A stretch of DNA of 64,000 nucleotides from Kutzneria buriramensis. Its GTDB lineage: Bacteria; Actinomycetota; Actinomycetes; Mycobacteriales; Pseudonocardiaceae. Under the pieces are notes generated by a model. It was given only the letters and a program-made list of their open reading frames with translations, did no database searches and was not told where the DNA came from. The stretch covers positions 124,001 to 188,000 of the forward strand of contig NZ_QUNO01000022.1 of assembly GCF_003387475.1 (NCBI RefSeq). The letters are read 5' to 3'. The translations under genes and the position numbers were made by a program. Below, piece after piece: positions 25,463 through 34,514 of the stretch (position 1 is its first letter; every line of letters starts with the position of its first letter).

Positions 25463-25566
25463 TGCCCGTCACGGCTGCCCGGGCCGTGCGGACGTGGCGG
25501 CGGCCCGCGGCAGCATGGTCACCGTGCCCCACCAGGTTGTCGGTGGGTGTCGGTAGCTTGACCACC

Positions 25567-27555
25567 GTGAACGCCGGGGAACGTATCCAGGAACTCGCCG
25601 ACCAGGTCGTGGCGCTGCGCGACGCCTACTACCGGGGCTCGCCGCTGGTGGCCGACGCCGAGTACGACGCGATCGAGGACGAGCTACGGGCCCTGATCGA
25701 GGCGAACCCGGGGCTGACGCCGGACCCGAACCCGCTGGAGCAGGTGGGCGCCCCGTCGGTGCTGCACGCGCCGGTCCGGCACTCGCGGCCGATGCTGTCG
25801 CTGGAGAAGGCGACCAAGCCCGAGCAGGTGGCGGCGTTCTTCGACCGGTTCCCCGGCCAGCCGGTGGCGGTGATGCCCAAGCTGGACGGGCTGTCGGTGG
25901 CCGTGGTCTACGAGGACGGCCGGCTGGTGCGGGCGGTCACCCGCGGCGACGGCACAACCGGCGACGACGTCACGGCACTGGTCCGGGCGCTGGTCGACGG
26001 CGTGCCGGAGCGCATCGACGCCCCGGGCCGGGTCGAGGTGCGCGGCGAGGCGGTGATGCTGCGCTCCATCTTCGCCGCCTACAACGCCGCCCACCCGGAC
26101 AAGCCGCTGATCAACCCGCGCAACGCCGCCGCCGGCACGCTGCGGGCCAAGGACCCGGCAACGGTGTCCGAGCGGCGGTTGCAGTTCTTCGGGTTCGACC
26201 TGGACACCTCGGCTGAGGCCGCCGCCGACCTGGGCCAGGCGCTGCGGGCGCTCGGCCTGGAAGCCGCCGACATGCAGGTCTGCGCGGACGCCGAGCAGGC
26301 GCAGGCGGCGATCACCGAGATCGAGCGCAGCCGCAACGAGCGCGACTACGACCTCGACGGCGCGGTGCTGCGGCTGGCCGACCGGGAGGCGTATGCCGCC
26401 GCCGGCACACGCTCGAACTCGCCACGAGGGGCGCTGGCGTTCAAGTTCGCCGCCGAGGAGAAGACCACGGTGCTGCTGGACGTGGTGTGGGACGTGGGCA
26501 AGACCGGCAAGATCGCCCCGGTGGCCCATCTGGAGCCGGTGTTCGTCGGCGGCACCACCGTCACCCGGGCGACCCTGGCCAACCAGGAGGTCATCCGCGC
26601 CCGCGGCATCCGCATCGGGGACACGGTGCTGGTCCGCCGGGCCGGCGACGTGATCCCGTTCGTGGCCGGCGTGCTGGACGAGTCCAAGCGCACCGGCGCG
26701 GAGCGGGAGATCGTGCCGCCCACCACCTGCCCGTCCTGCCAGCAGCCGCTGACCGAGCAGGGCAACAGCCGGGAACTGTTCTGCACCAACGCTTCCTGCC
26801 CGGCGCAGACCACCCGTCGGCTGATCCACTGGGCCTCCCGCGCGGCCGCCGACATCGAGGCCGTCGGTCCGGTGTGGATCGAGCGGCTGGCCGAGTCCGG
26901 CGACCTGGACAACCCGCCGGACTTCTACACCCTGACCAAGGAGCGGCTGCTGGAGTTCGACCGCATCGGCGAGACCTCGGCCGCCCGCATGATCGAGTCC
27001 ATCGCCGCCAGCCGGAACGTCGGCCTGCGCCGGGCCCTGATCGGCCTGGCCATCCCCATGGCCTCCGAGGGCACCGCCAGCCGGCTGTGCCGCGCCGGTT
27101 TCCGGACCCTGGAGGAGGTCGCCGACGCCGGCGAAGAGCGCCTGGTCGCCGTGGAGGACATCGGCCCCCGGGTGGCCGCCTCGCTCACCGAGCACCTGAC
27201 CCGGCTGCGTCCGGAGCTCAAGCGGCTGCGGGAGCGCGGCGTCTCCCTCGACGTCCGCGAAGAGGACCTGCCGCCGGTGGTGGCCGCCGGCGCGCCGCTG
27301 GCCGGCAAGACCGTCGTGGTCACCGGGGCGATCAACGACCCGCGCTCCGGCGAGAAGGTGCCGCGCCCGGCGTTCCAGCGGCTGTGCGAGAAGGCCGGCG
27401 CGACCATCGCCTCGTCGGTGTCGGCCAACACCGACCTGCTCATCACCGGCGCCGAGGTCGGCGCGAGCAAGCTGGCCAAGGCCGAAAAGCTCGGCGTCCA
27501 GGTCACCGACCAGGCCCAGATCTGGCCCCAGCTCATCGACGCCGGCATCGCGTGA
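25567..27555 (+). CDS. ligA: NAD+-dependent DNA ligase (LigA-type)
   Basis: A 662-residue protein with the full LigA domain order: the Ia NAD-binding helices (YYRGSPLVADAEYD), the adenylation domain with nucleophile Lys105 in MPKLDGLSV, an OB fold (GKTGKIAPVAHLEPV...RAGDVIPFV), a four-Cys zinc finger (CPSCQQPL...CTNASCPAQ), helix-hairpin-helix motifs and a C-terminal BRCT domain. It seals nicks using NAD+. GTG 25567 is preferred because it starts at the conserved Ia region; an ATG at 25462 overlapping the upstream stop would add 35 unconserved residues. Given the accessory surroundings this is probably a second ligase, not the housekeeping copy. Confidence 0.92.
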   Translation: MNAGERIQELADQVVALRDAYYRGSPLVADAEYDAIEDELRALIEANPGLTPDPNPLEQVGAPSVLHAPVRHSRPMLSLEKATKPEQVAAFFDRFPGQPVAVMPKLDGLSVAVVYEDGRLVRAVTRGDGTTGDDVTALVRALVDGVPERIDAPGRVEVRGEAVMLRSIFAAYNAAHPDKPLINPRNAAAGTLRAKDPATVSERRLQFFGFDLDTSAEAAADLGQALRALGLEAADMQVCADAEQAQAAITEIERSRNERDYDLDGAVLRLADREAYAAAGTRSNSPRGALAFKFAAEEKTTVLLDVVWDVGKTGKIAPVAHLEPVFVGGTTVTRATLANQEVIRARGIRIGDTVLVRRAGDVIPFVAGVLDESKRTGAEREIVPPTTCPSCQQPLTEQGNSRELFCTNASCPAQTTRRLIHWASRAAADIEAVGPVWIERLAESGDLDNPPDFYTLTKERLLEFDRIGETSAARMIESIAASRNVGLRRALIGLAIPMASEGTASRLCRAGFRTLEEVADAGEERLVAVEDIGPRVAASLTEHLTRLRPELKRLRERGVSLDVREEDLPPVVAAGAPLAGKTVVVTGAINDPRSGEKVPRPAFQRLCEKAGATIASSVSANTDLLITGAEVGASKLAKAEKLGVQVTDQAQIWPQLIDAGIA

Positions 27556-27703
27556 GCTCGAGCGCCCCGGTGCAGCCCCGTGGGTGGACACACTGCGCAG
27601 AGCAGCGGCCCTGCCGGGCCGCCTTCGCCGTGGTCGCGGTCACCGTCCCGGGCGTCTGCTTGGCCAGATGCTGCGCGCAAACCGGTGCGGTACAACCGTC
27701 GTC

Positions 27704-28555
27704 GTGACCACCAACTGGGTCCTGGACGAGGGCTTCTCGTGGAGCGCGGACAAGCTGCACCTCACCCGGCAGCTCGCGAAACGATTCCTGACCGAAGTCG
27801 CCGGTGAGCTGTTTCGCACCGAGATCGCCCTGGGCGCCAGGCCCTACTTCGTGCCGTCCGAGGCCATCTCCGCCGGCATCTGCAGCTCGGATGCCACTCC
27901 TGCGTTCGGGGACTGGCTGGCCAGCGCCGAGGCCGAACGCGTGGCCCGGGCGCGGCTGACCTATCTCGAGCCTCCAGTGGGAGAGTTGGCCATCCAGGTC
28001 GGCGCGAACCTGCGCACTCGGGGCATCGGCGACTCGTTTCGGGCGCCGACACCGTACGGGCTGGTGCTGTGCCCGTCGGGCCTGGGCTACACCTCCGACG
28101 GCATGCAGCTCGTCGCTGCGCACTGGGGGCCTGCCGTCGGCGGCGGTTGGTGGATCACCTGGTGGGCCGACATGCGCTCCTACGTCGCCTGGACTCGTGA
28201 GCAAGACCCGGAACCCGACCTGTGGACGACGTCGGTCGGGCACCTGGGCCTGCTGCACTACATCCACGCCACCGAAACGATCCGGGCCCGGCCGGCCCCT
28301 GGCGGCTGGGGCGGGGAATACCTGCACGACGCCAACCAAGCGGGCCCGGAGACGCGTGGTGCGCTCGCCGCCCTGACCGGGGTCTGGCACCTGCTCGCCG
28401 GGGACAGCGTGGCCCGGGAGCGGCTGGTCCCCACCGCCGCCGAAGCCGACTCGGACCGCCGCTTCGGGATCGTGCCGTCGCAGATCACCCGCGTGTGGCT
28501 GCCGGAGACCGACGACCCGGACCGCTTGTGGGACCGTGCAGCCGGGCCAGTGTGA
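27704..28555 (+). CDS. Hypothetical protein
   Basis: Not recognised. A 283-residue protein if it starts at GTG 27704 (TTNWVLDEGFSWSADKLHLT); a TACAAC resembling a -10 lies about 9 bases upstream, consistent with leaderless expression. A longer frame to 27584 adds Arg/Gly-rich residues unlikely to be coding. The protein is rich in Trp and aromatic residues (GGGWWITWWADMRSYVAW), with no membrane helix and no known catalytic motif. It ends in a short convergent gap with the next gene. Confidence 0.65.
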   Translation: MTTNWVLDEGFSWSADKLHLTRQLAKRFLTEVAGELFRTEIALGARPYFVPSEAISAGICSSDATPAFGDWLASAEAERVARARLTYLEPPVGELAIQVGANLRTRGIGDSFRAPTPYGLVLCPSGLGYTSDGMQLVAAHWGPAVGGGWWITWWADMRSYVAWTREQDPEPDLWTTSVGHLGLLHYIHATETIRARPAPGGWGGEYLHDANQAGPETRGALAALTGVWHLLAGDSVARERLVPTAAEADSDRRFGIVPSQITRVWLPETDDPDRLWDRAAGPV

Positions 28556-28606
28556 CCGCACGTGCGGCTGGGCGAGGGCCCGGGCGTAGGCCGACGTTGA
28601 TCGCGG

Positions 28607-29308
28607 CTAGCCCCGCCGGCGCAGCGGAATCACGTCGGCCAGTCCCGTCTTGTCCAGCGCGGCGCGCAGCTGGAGCAGCAGTTCGTCGAGCTGCTCGAGG
28701 GAGGCGACGCCAGCGCCAGCGCCGGCGCGGGCCGCCCGCGCGCGAGCGAGAAAGGCTCGCAGGCCCGGTTCTCGGCGTCGCCGCTGGCCACGGTCGACGA
28801 CCACCCGATCGCCCGTGACCAGCACCGGCGCGAACCGGTGGCGCACGACCTGACGGTAGGAGTGCAGCACGAACAACTCGCCGGCCTGAGCCCCGGCGGG
28901 AAGCCGCGTTACCAACTCCAGCTCGTCGGGCAGGTGAGCCGGCACGCGCACGAGGACGTCGCAGTCGCCGCCGTCGTCGCTGCTGTAGTCGTGGTGGATC
29001 AGCAGCGTCACGCCCGCAGCGTCCAGGTGGGACTGGTCGCCGGCCTCATCGACCAGCTCGCGCAGTTGCCGGTAGCGGGCGGCCATCGCCCGGGTCGCGC
29101 TGTGGCCCCAGCACCAGCTCAGCCAGGTCCAGATGCCGCCGGCGACGGTCGCGAGCGTCGCCTCGACCACGAAGACCGTGAGCAGCACGGATTCGTGGCG
29201 TCCGTAGGCGAGGAAGATCGATCCCAGCGCCGCGACGAAGAGGATGGTCACGATCACCGGGATCGCCACGTACAGCACGCGGGGCGCGAGAGTGGGTGTG
29301 CGGGCCAT
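28607..29308 (-). CDS. Two-helix membrane protein
   Basis: A 233-residue protein; ATG 29308 is chosen for the strong GGAGGGGGAGG just upstream. Two hydrophobic helices lie near the N-terminus (VLYVAIPVIVTILFVAALG and LLTVFVVEATLATVAGGIW), followed by a long cytoplasmic region with beta strands (GVTLLIHHDY, CDVLVRVPAHL, GELFVLHSY) and a charged helical C-terminus. No family was recognised. Confidence 0.75.
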   Translation of the reverse strand: MARTPTLAPRVLYVAIPVIVTILFVAALGSIFLAYGRHESVLLTVFVVEATLATVAGGIWTWLSWCWGHSATRAMAARYRQLRELVDEAGDQSHLDAAGVTLLIHHDYSSDDGGDCDVLVRVPAHLPDELELVTRLPAGAQAGELFVLHSYRQVVRHRFAPVLVTGDRVVVDRGQRRRREPGLRAFLARARAARAGAGAGVASLEQLDELLLQLRAALDKTGLADVIPLRRRG

Positions 29309-29671
29309 GGCCTCCCCCTCCATTGTGGACACCGCTGTCCCTGGTACTTCGGCTCCTGCGTGAACGGTGTTACCTCGCTGGCCGATCCCGACCGCCGCCG
29401 AAGCCGCCTCCGACCGTGAGTTCGTACCGTGCCGTCGGCGGCCCGTGGTCGAGCGTCACGTACGAGCCGGGCGGGCTGGTTGCCCTCCATCGCGGACTAC
29501 AGCTCGAGATGATGCCGGGAGAGGATGGGCCCCGGCCGGCTGCTCTGCGCCGGGACTCTTCGGCTACACTGCCCAACGACGGGCAGGTCGCTACGCCGTC
29601 CATTCATCGGCCCTATCAGGGCTCCCGCATCACCCACGCGCCGCAACGCGTCCACTCCAGGGAGCCCATAC
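29309..29671. other. 363-base divergent intergenic region
   Basis: No gene was identified. TACACT at 29565-29570 is a candidate -10 for the plus-strand gene starting at 29672, giving a leader of about 95 bases. Nothing else was recognised. Confidence 0.35.
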
Positions 29672-30358
29672 GTGCCCATGACCTACACGTGGAACGAGCT
29701 GACCACGCGGCAGCAGCAGGCCGCGCGACGAATCCACAGCATGCTGACCGACGCCGGCGTGACCGTCTCGGTGTCCCAGGTCGCCAAGCACTTCGACGAC
29801 GTGATCGCGTGGCGCGACCACGCCATCACCCTGGCTGACCTGTGCGAGAAGACCGGATGGCACCCACCCCAGCAGGACACCAGCGACACCGAACCGACCA
29901 CGGCGTCTGGGGACCAGGACCCGCTGGCAGCAGTCCGCGCCGCGAAAGCCGCCATGCTCGCGGCACGGCGCACCTTCAAGAACGCAGTGCTGGCAGCCAA
30001 AGACCGCGGTGTCGACCCGATTACGCTGGTGGCTGAGGTTCGGGATGTGATGTCCGAGCCGGCAGCCCGCCGCCTGCTCGGCCTGGAATCGTTGCAGGAC
30101 AAGGCCCGCCGACTCCTCTACGACATCGAGATCGAGGACGGCACCGCACTGGTGCTGGTCGAACGTGGCGTGACGACACTGGATTTCGCGGGCAGCGAGA
30201 TCATGGACAGCGGCTACCCCCTGCGTTACAACACAGCCGCCGCGATGCTGGGGCATCTGCGCGAGCACGGCATCACGGCGGCCAAGGACGGCTGGGCGGA
30301 TCCCACGGAGGCTTTGGCCGAGGGACACAGCGTCGAACTGTCCGAGATGCCGGAGTGA
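29672..30358 (+). CDS. Hypothetical protein
   Basis: Not recognised. A 228-residue protein starting at GTG 29672, seven bases after GGAG; ATG 29678 is an alternative. The N-terminal 60 residues are helical with a helix-turn-helix-like pattern (TRQQQAARRIHSML, VSQVAKHFDDVIAWRDHAI). A Thr/Asp linker leads to a second helical region (AVRAAKAAMLAARRTFKNAV). The end is beta-rich (GTALVLVERGVTTLDF). It is convergent with the next gene across a hairpin. Confidence 0.6.
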   Translation: MPMTYTWNELTTRQQQAARRIHSMLTDAGVTVSVSQVAKHFDDVIAWRDHAITLADLCEKTGWHPPQQDTSDTEPTTASGDQDPLAAVRAAKAAMLAARRTFKNAVLAAKDRGVDPITLVAEVRDVMSEPAARRLLGLESLQDKARRLLYDIEIEDGTALVLVERGVTTLDFAGSEIMDSGYPLRYNTAAAMLGHLREHGITAAKDGWADPTEALAEGHSVELSEMPE

Positions 30359-30405
30359 GCCCACCGGTAAGGGGCGGTTCCGGGGTACGGGAGAACGGGG
30401 CAATG

Positions 30406-30432
30406 AGCTCCTGAAACCCCTGGTCAGGAGCT
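30406..30432. terminator. Bidirectional hairpin between convergent genes
   Basis: AGCTCCTGA (30406-30414) and TCAGGAGCT (30424-30432) are exact reverse complements around a 9-base loop. It lies between the stops of two convergent genes and overlaps the minus-strand stop codon. There is no T-tract, as is common in actinomycete terminators. Confidence 0.6.
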
Positions 30433-31216
30433 ATGAGGGAATCAGTGGGCGGCCGTGGGTGGTCGTGCCGCCCACCAGGTCGCCCACGGCCCGCTGCGCA
30501 AGGGTGACCGAGACCTCCTCGGGGTCCCCACCATGCTCGTTGTGGCGGTCGAGCAGGTCGTGCAGGGTGTCGTCGGCGTCCTCAGCGGTGGCGTGGATCG
30601 ACACGTGCCGGTATGCCTTGGGCCCGTCAGGAGCGTCCAGCCCCTTGGCACGTGAGGTGGTGCGTGCGCCGTCGACGACCAGCACCCACACCGCGGCGGC
30701 CGCCCGGTCCTCGGCCATGAGGACCCGGACCGCGAGCGTGCCATCGGGTGCACAACCCAACCGCTGCGCCACGGTGATCACGGTCGGGGCCAGGCCCAGG
30801 TGCAGGCACCGGCGGGCCACTTCGAGTTCGGAGGCTCCGGTAGCGGCGACCAACTCGGCCAACGGCTGCTGGGTGTCCCAGCCGTGGCGGACCAGAGCGT
30901 CAAGCGAGGGATCCCAGTAGAAGCCACCCTCACGCTCGGCCGCGGCCCGCAGGCCGGCACGCCAGTCGAAGTCGGGGTCCTCGGCGAGGAACTGACGCAG
31001 CAGCAGGTCGGCCTCGCTGCGCCGACACTGCACGTCCGGAGGAAGCAGCCGGTGGCAGCGACTTTCGACCGCGCTGATGCCCCGGCCCAGCCGGTCGGCG
31101 ATCTCGTCCAACGCCACACCGTCGCGCAGCCACTCGACGAGTTGCTCGTGTTCGCCGTCGGTCCAGATCTCACCGGCCCGGCGCGGCGGAAGCTCGCTGT
31201 CCACATCACCTGCCAC
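30431..31216 (-). CDS. SANT/Myb-like DNA-binding protein (putative)
   Basis: A protein of about 261 residues. The N-terminal segment (WTDGEHEQLVEWLRDGVALD then EIADRLGRGISAVESR) has the Trp-spaced three-helix pattern of SANT/Myb-like or helix-turn-helix regions. The middle is helical with a second HTH-like stretch (LAELVAATGASELEVARRC). The C-terminal third is beta-rich (AVWVLVVDGART, YRHVSIHATAED). GTG 31216 is preferred: TACGCT lies about nine bases upstream and could be the -10 of a leaderless transcript. GTG 31204 or the longer frame to 31255 are alternatives. Confidence 0.65.
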   Translation of the reverse strand: MAGDVDSELPPRRAGEIWTDGEHEQLVEWLRDGVALDEIADRLGRGISAVESRCHRLLPPDVQCRRSEADLLLRQFLAEDPDFDWRAGLRAAAEREGGFYWDPSLDALVRHGWDTQQPLAELVAATGASELEVARRCLHLGLAPTVITVAQRLGCAPDGTLAVRVLMAEDRAAAAVWVLVVDGARTTSRAKGLDAPDGPKAYRHVSIHATAEDADDTLHDLLDRHNEHGGDPEEVSVTLAQRAVGDLVGGTTTHGRPLIPS

Positions 31217-31387
31217 AGTGACCCAGCGTAGCGACCATCGCCGCGTCGTAGTCATTGATCGCCCAGGGACAGTTGGACGCAGCGGACGTCGCGTCGGGTC
31301 GGCGAGTACTACGGGGATCCTGACCAGCTCCCCGTCTGCGACTCGACGCTCTGATTCCCTGACCGCGCTGCTGGCCGCCGCCAGGCG

Positions 31388-32026
31388 TCACAGCAACACC
31401 GGGCCGGCGGTCGAACAGTCGGTGTACCGCTGCGTGCCGGGATCGACGCCGCGCAGCGTCGGCACCCACGGCACGTCGGCGCCGGGAACGAGGGTCCCGT
31501 GCGATTCCAGGGTGAGCCCCACAACGCGGAACTCCGGGCGGCCGGTGCAAGCTGTATTGAGGCGCGCCAACGTGGCCAGGTGATCGCCGCAGAACACCGG
31601 ATCGGAGTCGGCGACGACCCACACCGCGAGCGCGGCGTCGGCGGTGACCGCGTACGTGATCAGCTGGCCGACGTGCTTGTGGTCGGCCGGCCCGAATTGG
31701 ACTTCGACGATGACGAGTCGGCCGTGCTCGTCGCGGGCGGCGAGATCCAGGCGCAGGCCGCCGACCGTCTGCTCGATGCCATACCGGCCCGGCGTCGACC
31801 AGCGTTCACCGATCACCACTTCCCGGCCGATGACCTCCAGGTGTCGCACGCCCAGGTGCGGAGCGAGGCAGTCGAGGTGGTCGGCCAGCCAGCGGGTCAC
31901 GTCGGACTCCCGCGGCCGCCGCAGCCTCGGATCTCCGACGATCCAGCTCCGGAGGTTGCTCGCGGGCGCGGCCAGGGGATCAGGGCGCCAGCCGCCGTCG
32001 CGTTGTTCGCCCGGCTGCTCGGTCAT
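31388..32026 (-). CDS. PD-(D/E)XK nuclease-fold protein
   Basis: A 212-residue protein from ATG 32026. The core LRLDLAARDEHGRLVIVEVQ followed by FGPADHKHVGQLITYAVTAD matches the PD-(D/E)XK arrangement of DUF4268-associated restriction-like proteins (typically VIENQ...TDHDHLGQLLTYA), with Asp in RLDLAA and Glu in VEVQ as catalytic candidates. The usual ENQ is EVQ here. No methyltransferase or HTH partner is adjacent. The family includes defence nucleases and Holliday-junction-type nucleases; which applies cannot be told from sequence alone. Confidence 0.7.
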   Translation of the reverse strand: MTEQPGEQRDGGWRPDPLAAPASNLRSWIVGDPRLRRPRESDVTRWLADHLDCLAPHLGVRHLEVIGREVVIGERWSTPGRYGIEQTVGGLRLDLAARDEHGRLVIVEVQFGPADHKHVGQLITYAVTADAALAVWVVADSDPVFCGDHLATLARLNTACTGRPEFRVVGLTLESHGTLVPGADVPWVPTLRGVDPGTQRYTDCSTAGPVLL

Positions 32027-32103
32027 GCGCTCACGGTAGCGGCGACCCCTGACACTCCTATGTGGACGTGGTGGGGGAGTTGCGCCCCAGCCGGCTCGCC
32101 GGG

Positions 32104-32691
32104 CTACTGCTCGGTGAAAGCCGAGTCCGGCAGGACCTTCGTCAGAGTCTCGCCGAGCTGGGTCAGTGCCGTGGTCACGGCGAGCTGCGTGGATCCGTCG
32201 ACCGCGTCGAGGTCCATCGTGGGGGCTTCCCATGCGACCCGCCCATCGGCCGCCACCGCCACGGTGATCGTGGCGGTGGCACCGCCGGGCAGCCCGACGT
32301 CCAACTGGGCGCGATCGATGATCGCCGTGGTGTCCAGGCCGATGACGCGGCGGTGCAGTTCGTCGGCGGCCAGCTCGGCCATGCTCTGCAACTCAGCCAG
32401 CCGCTGCTGGGCAGCGCGGGTGACGTAGTCGGCCCGGTTGCCGACCTCGGTGAGCCGCTCGATCCGCGCGGCGCGGTCGGGCGCGTCCACGGCGTCGGCC
32501 ATCCACTTGATCGCGGCGATCGCTTGGCAGATGGCCTGTGCCTCGGGCGCTTCGCACTCGGCCACGACCGCGGGCTTGATCGCGGCGTCCAGTTGCTTGA
32601 TCAGCTGGCGGATGGTGGGCACGGCGGCGATGAGTTCGGACCGGGAGCGGGCGTCGCCGCCGGCCGGCAATACCGACTGATCGCTCATCAT
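32104..32691 (-). CDS. Hypothetical helical protein
   Basis: Not recognised. A 195-residue protein starting at ATG 32691, six bases after GGAGA. Residues 20-110 are helical with coiled-coil character (IRQLIKQLDAAIKPAVVAE, RAARIERLTEVGNRAD). The C-terminal part is beta-rich (LDVGLPGGATATITVAVAAD). It lies downstream of a 422-residue gene on the same strand, with a 150-base gap. Confidence 0.65.
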   Translation of the reverse strand: MMSDQSVLPAGGDARSRSELIAAVPTIRQLIKQLDAAIKPAVVAECEAPEAQAICQAIAAIKWMADAVDAPDRAARIERLTEVGNRADYVTRAAQQRLAELQSMAELAADELHRRVIGLDTTAIIDRAQLDVGLPGGATATITVAVAADGRVAWEAPTMDLDAVDGSTQLAVTTALTQLGETLTKVLPDSAFTEQ

Positions 32692-32840
32692 GGTTCTCCA
32701 TTCAGGTGCACGGGGTTCTAGCCAGTTCGTCCTGGTCCGCGTGAGCGGGTCGGTCAGCTCCCGCTGTTTCTCCTCGGTAAGCGCACGGCGCGATCGCGAT
32801 CCCCGCGTGCCGCTAGTCCTCGGTGGACGCATCCGCTTCG

Positions 32841-34109
32841 TCACCGTGACGTTTCTGGCCGAGGGGGCCGGGCAGGCCAGCCGGCGCTGGTCGGAGGCTC
32901 CGTGTCGACGGTCACGATGTCGCCGAACTTCTCCCGCAGCATCCGCGCCAGCTGTCCGAGGTCGTTCGTCCTGGAGGCCGGCACGCCGGAGCCGGCGACC
33001 TCGCCCGAGGCGTCGACGAACCGCGACGTGGCTTGGGGCTGGCGATCCGCCGTGAACGGCAGCACCGTGCCGGGCACGTCGGCGGGCGGGGGGTCGATCA
33101 GCACGGTGTCGAAGGTGGCAGCGTGCTTGCGGAGCACGGCGGCGAGGTCGGTGCCCGGGGTCGCGTCGAACATCTCGTCCGGCCGCTCCAGGACGTGGGC
33201 CAGGTCGCCGAGCATCACCGCGGCGCTGGTCTTGCCCTCGGCGGCGCGGGTGCGGCTGACGCCCAGGGGGTTGTTGAGCCAGCGTCCGATCTCGGTGTGG
33301 GAGACGCCGGCGGCCTCGGCCAGCTTGCGGTTGCTGTCGGTCTTGTCGTCGCCGAAGTCGTGGATCTCGTGCACGAGCGGGGGCAGGATCTGCTCGGTGA
33401 GCCAGGCCATGCGGTCCTGCAGCGCGCGCAGTTCGTCGCCGTAGCGGCGCAGCTCGGCGCGCTTGGCGTCGCGGAGGTGCTCGCGGATGGCTTGCATGTG
33501 GGCCAGCAGCCCGACCGGGAACAGCGGCGGGTCGGGACGGCGGTCGGCCAGCCCGGCCAGGATCATGCGGGCCTGCCGGACGAGGTCGTCGTCGGTGTCG
33601 GCGGCGTCGATGCGCCACCAAGCCGGGTGCAGCGCGTCGTCGCTGTCGATCTCGGTCTCGATCCACTGCTGGACGGGCATCGTCTGGCAGGCGGGCAGTT
33701 CCTGGCTGCGGAGGGCGATGTGCTGCTCGATCAGGGGCGCGTGCGTGCGGCCGAGGTCGCCGACGGCGCACGTGAGGCGGTGGGGCTCCTCGGCCTCGAC
33801 GGTGGTGTCGTCGAGGATGGCCTGGGCGTGCTCGACCAGCTCGGGGAGCAGGGCGGCGGCCGCGGTGGTGGTCAGCGGGCGGGGGAGCGGCCAGCGGATC
33901 TCGTCGGCGTCGACGATCGGCGCCGCGGAGCGCCAGCTGGCCGGCGCGGGCTCGGCGGTCAGCTCCCCGTCGCCCAGCGACAGCACGACGCAGGGCCGCC
34001 AGCCGGCCCAGCGCGGTTTGCCGCCGTCGGCCCGGACGGGGCCGGGGAGGTAGTCGAGCGGGATCAGGGCGGTCGGGTCGCCCTCCGGCGGACACAGCTG
34101 CACTCGCAT
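32841..34109 (-). CDS. Hypothetical protein with HTH-like segment
   Basis: A 422-residue protein from ATG 34109. The N-terminal half is mixed (CVVLSLGDGELTAEP, ELVEHAQAILDDTTVEAEE). A long helical stretch follows (AELRRYGDELRALQDRMAWL), then DSNRKLAEAAGVSHTEIGRW, which fits a helix-turn-helix. The C-terminal tail is Pro/Arg-rich. Its promoter region (34110-34300) carries several palindromes and is shared with a divergent operon, so the protein may be their regulator. The family was not recognised. Confidence 0.65.
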   Translation of the reverse strand: MRVQLCPPEGDPTALIPLDYLPGPVRADGGKPRWAGWRPCVVLSLGDGELTAEPAPASWRSAAPIVDADEIRWPLPRPLTTTAAAALLPELVEHAQAILDDTTVEAEEPHRLTCAVGDLGRTHAPLIEQHIALRSQELPACQTMPVQQWIETEIDSDDALHPAWWRIDAADTDDDLVRQARMILAGLADRRPDPPLFPVGLLAHMQAIREHLRDAKRAELRRYGDELRALQDRMAWLTEQILPPLVHEIHDFGDDKTDSNRKLAEAAGVSHTEIGRWLNNPLGVSRTRAAEGKTSAAVMLGDLAHVLERPDEMFDATPGTDLAAVLRKHAATFDTVLIDPPPADVPGTVLPFTADRQPQATSRFVDASGEVAGSGVPASRTNDLGQLARMLREKFGDIVTVDTEPPTSAGWPARPPRPETSR

Positions 34110-34150
34110 GGAACAACGGTGCCACCAACGCATGCACCTGTCCAGCGTGT

Positions 34151-34258
34151 AACACGTGTTCCACTCCAAGGTGTCACGCGTGACGAAACGTCGACGGTGA
34201 CGAAACCTGCCAGGTTTCTGCCACCCGCGACGTCGAGCGGTAGTTACTCGCGAGTAAC
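34151..34258. promoter_or_regulatory. Cluster of palindromes and a direct repeat in a divergent promoter
   Basis: Four perfect palindromes occur within 108 bases: AACACGTGTT (34151-34160), GTCACGCGTGAC (34173-34184), GAAACCTG-C-CAGGTTTC (34202-34218) and GTTACTCGCGAGTAAC (34243-34258). GTGACGAAAC is directly repeated at 34180 and 34197, 17 bases apart. A degenerate TACTCGC half-site follows near 34286. These lie between the gene starting at 34109 (minus) and the operon starting at 34515 (plus). Stacked operators are the likely role. Confidence 0.65.
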
Positions 34259-34514
34259 GAGCGAGAAGATTCTCTTGCCGTTCCCTACTCGCAGTAAGAT
34301 ACGGGTGTCCCACAGTGACATTGACGTCACGCTCCGCGTCCCCCGTAAATCAGATCTGCGCCGGAGTTCATTGTGCCCCGTAGTGGTGCTTCCCGACGGC
34401 CCGTGTAGATAGCCGTGGTGATGTGCTTCGGCGGAGAGATTGCTTCCGACGCAAGTGGGTGGAACGGCGTGAGCTGCCTTGCGTCGTCTTGCTGCTGACG
34501 GGGAGACTGCTCAG

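Noticed and set aside
25684-27591. 635-codon minus-strand frame
   Set aside because: Shadow of the DNA ligase gene; composition is typical of antisense GC-rich DNA.
28556-28567. CCGCACGTGCGG palindrome between convergent genes as terminator
   Set aside because: There is no loop and the stem is too short; probably chance in GC-rich DNA.
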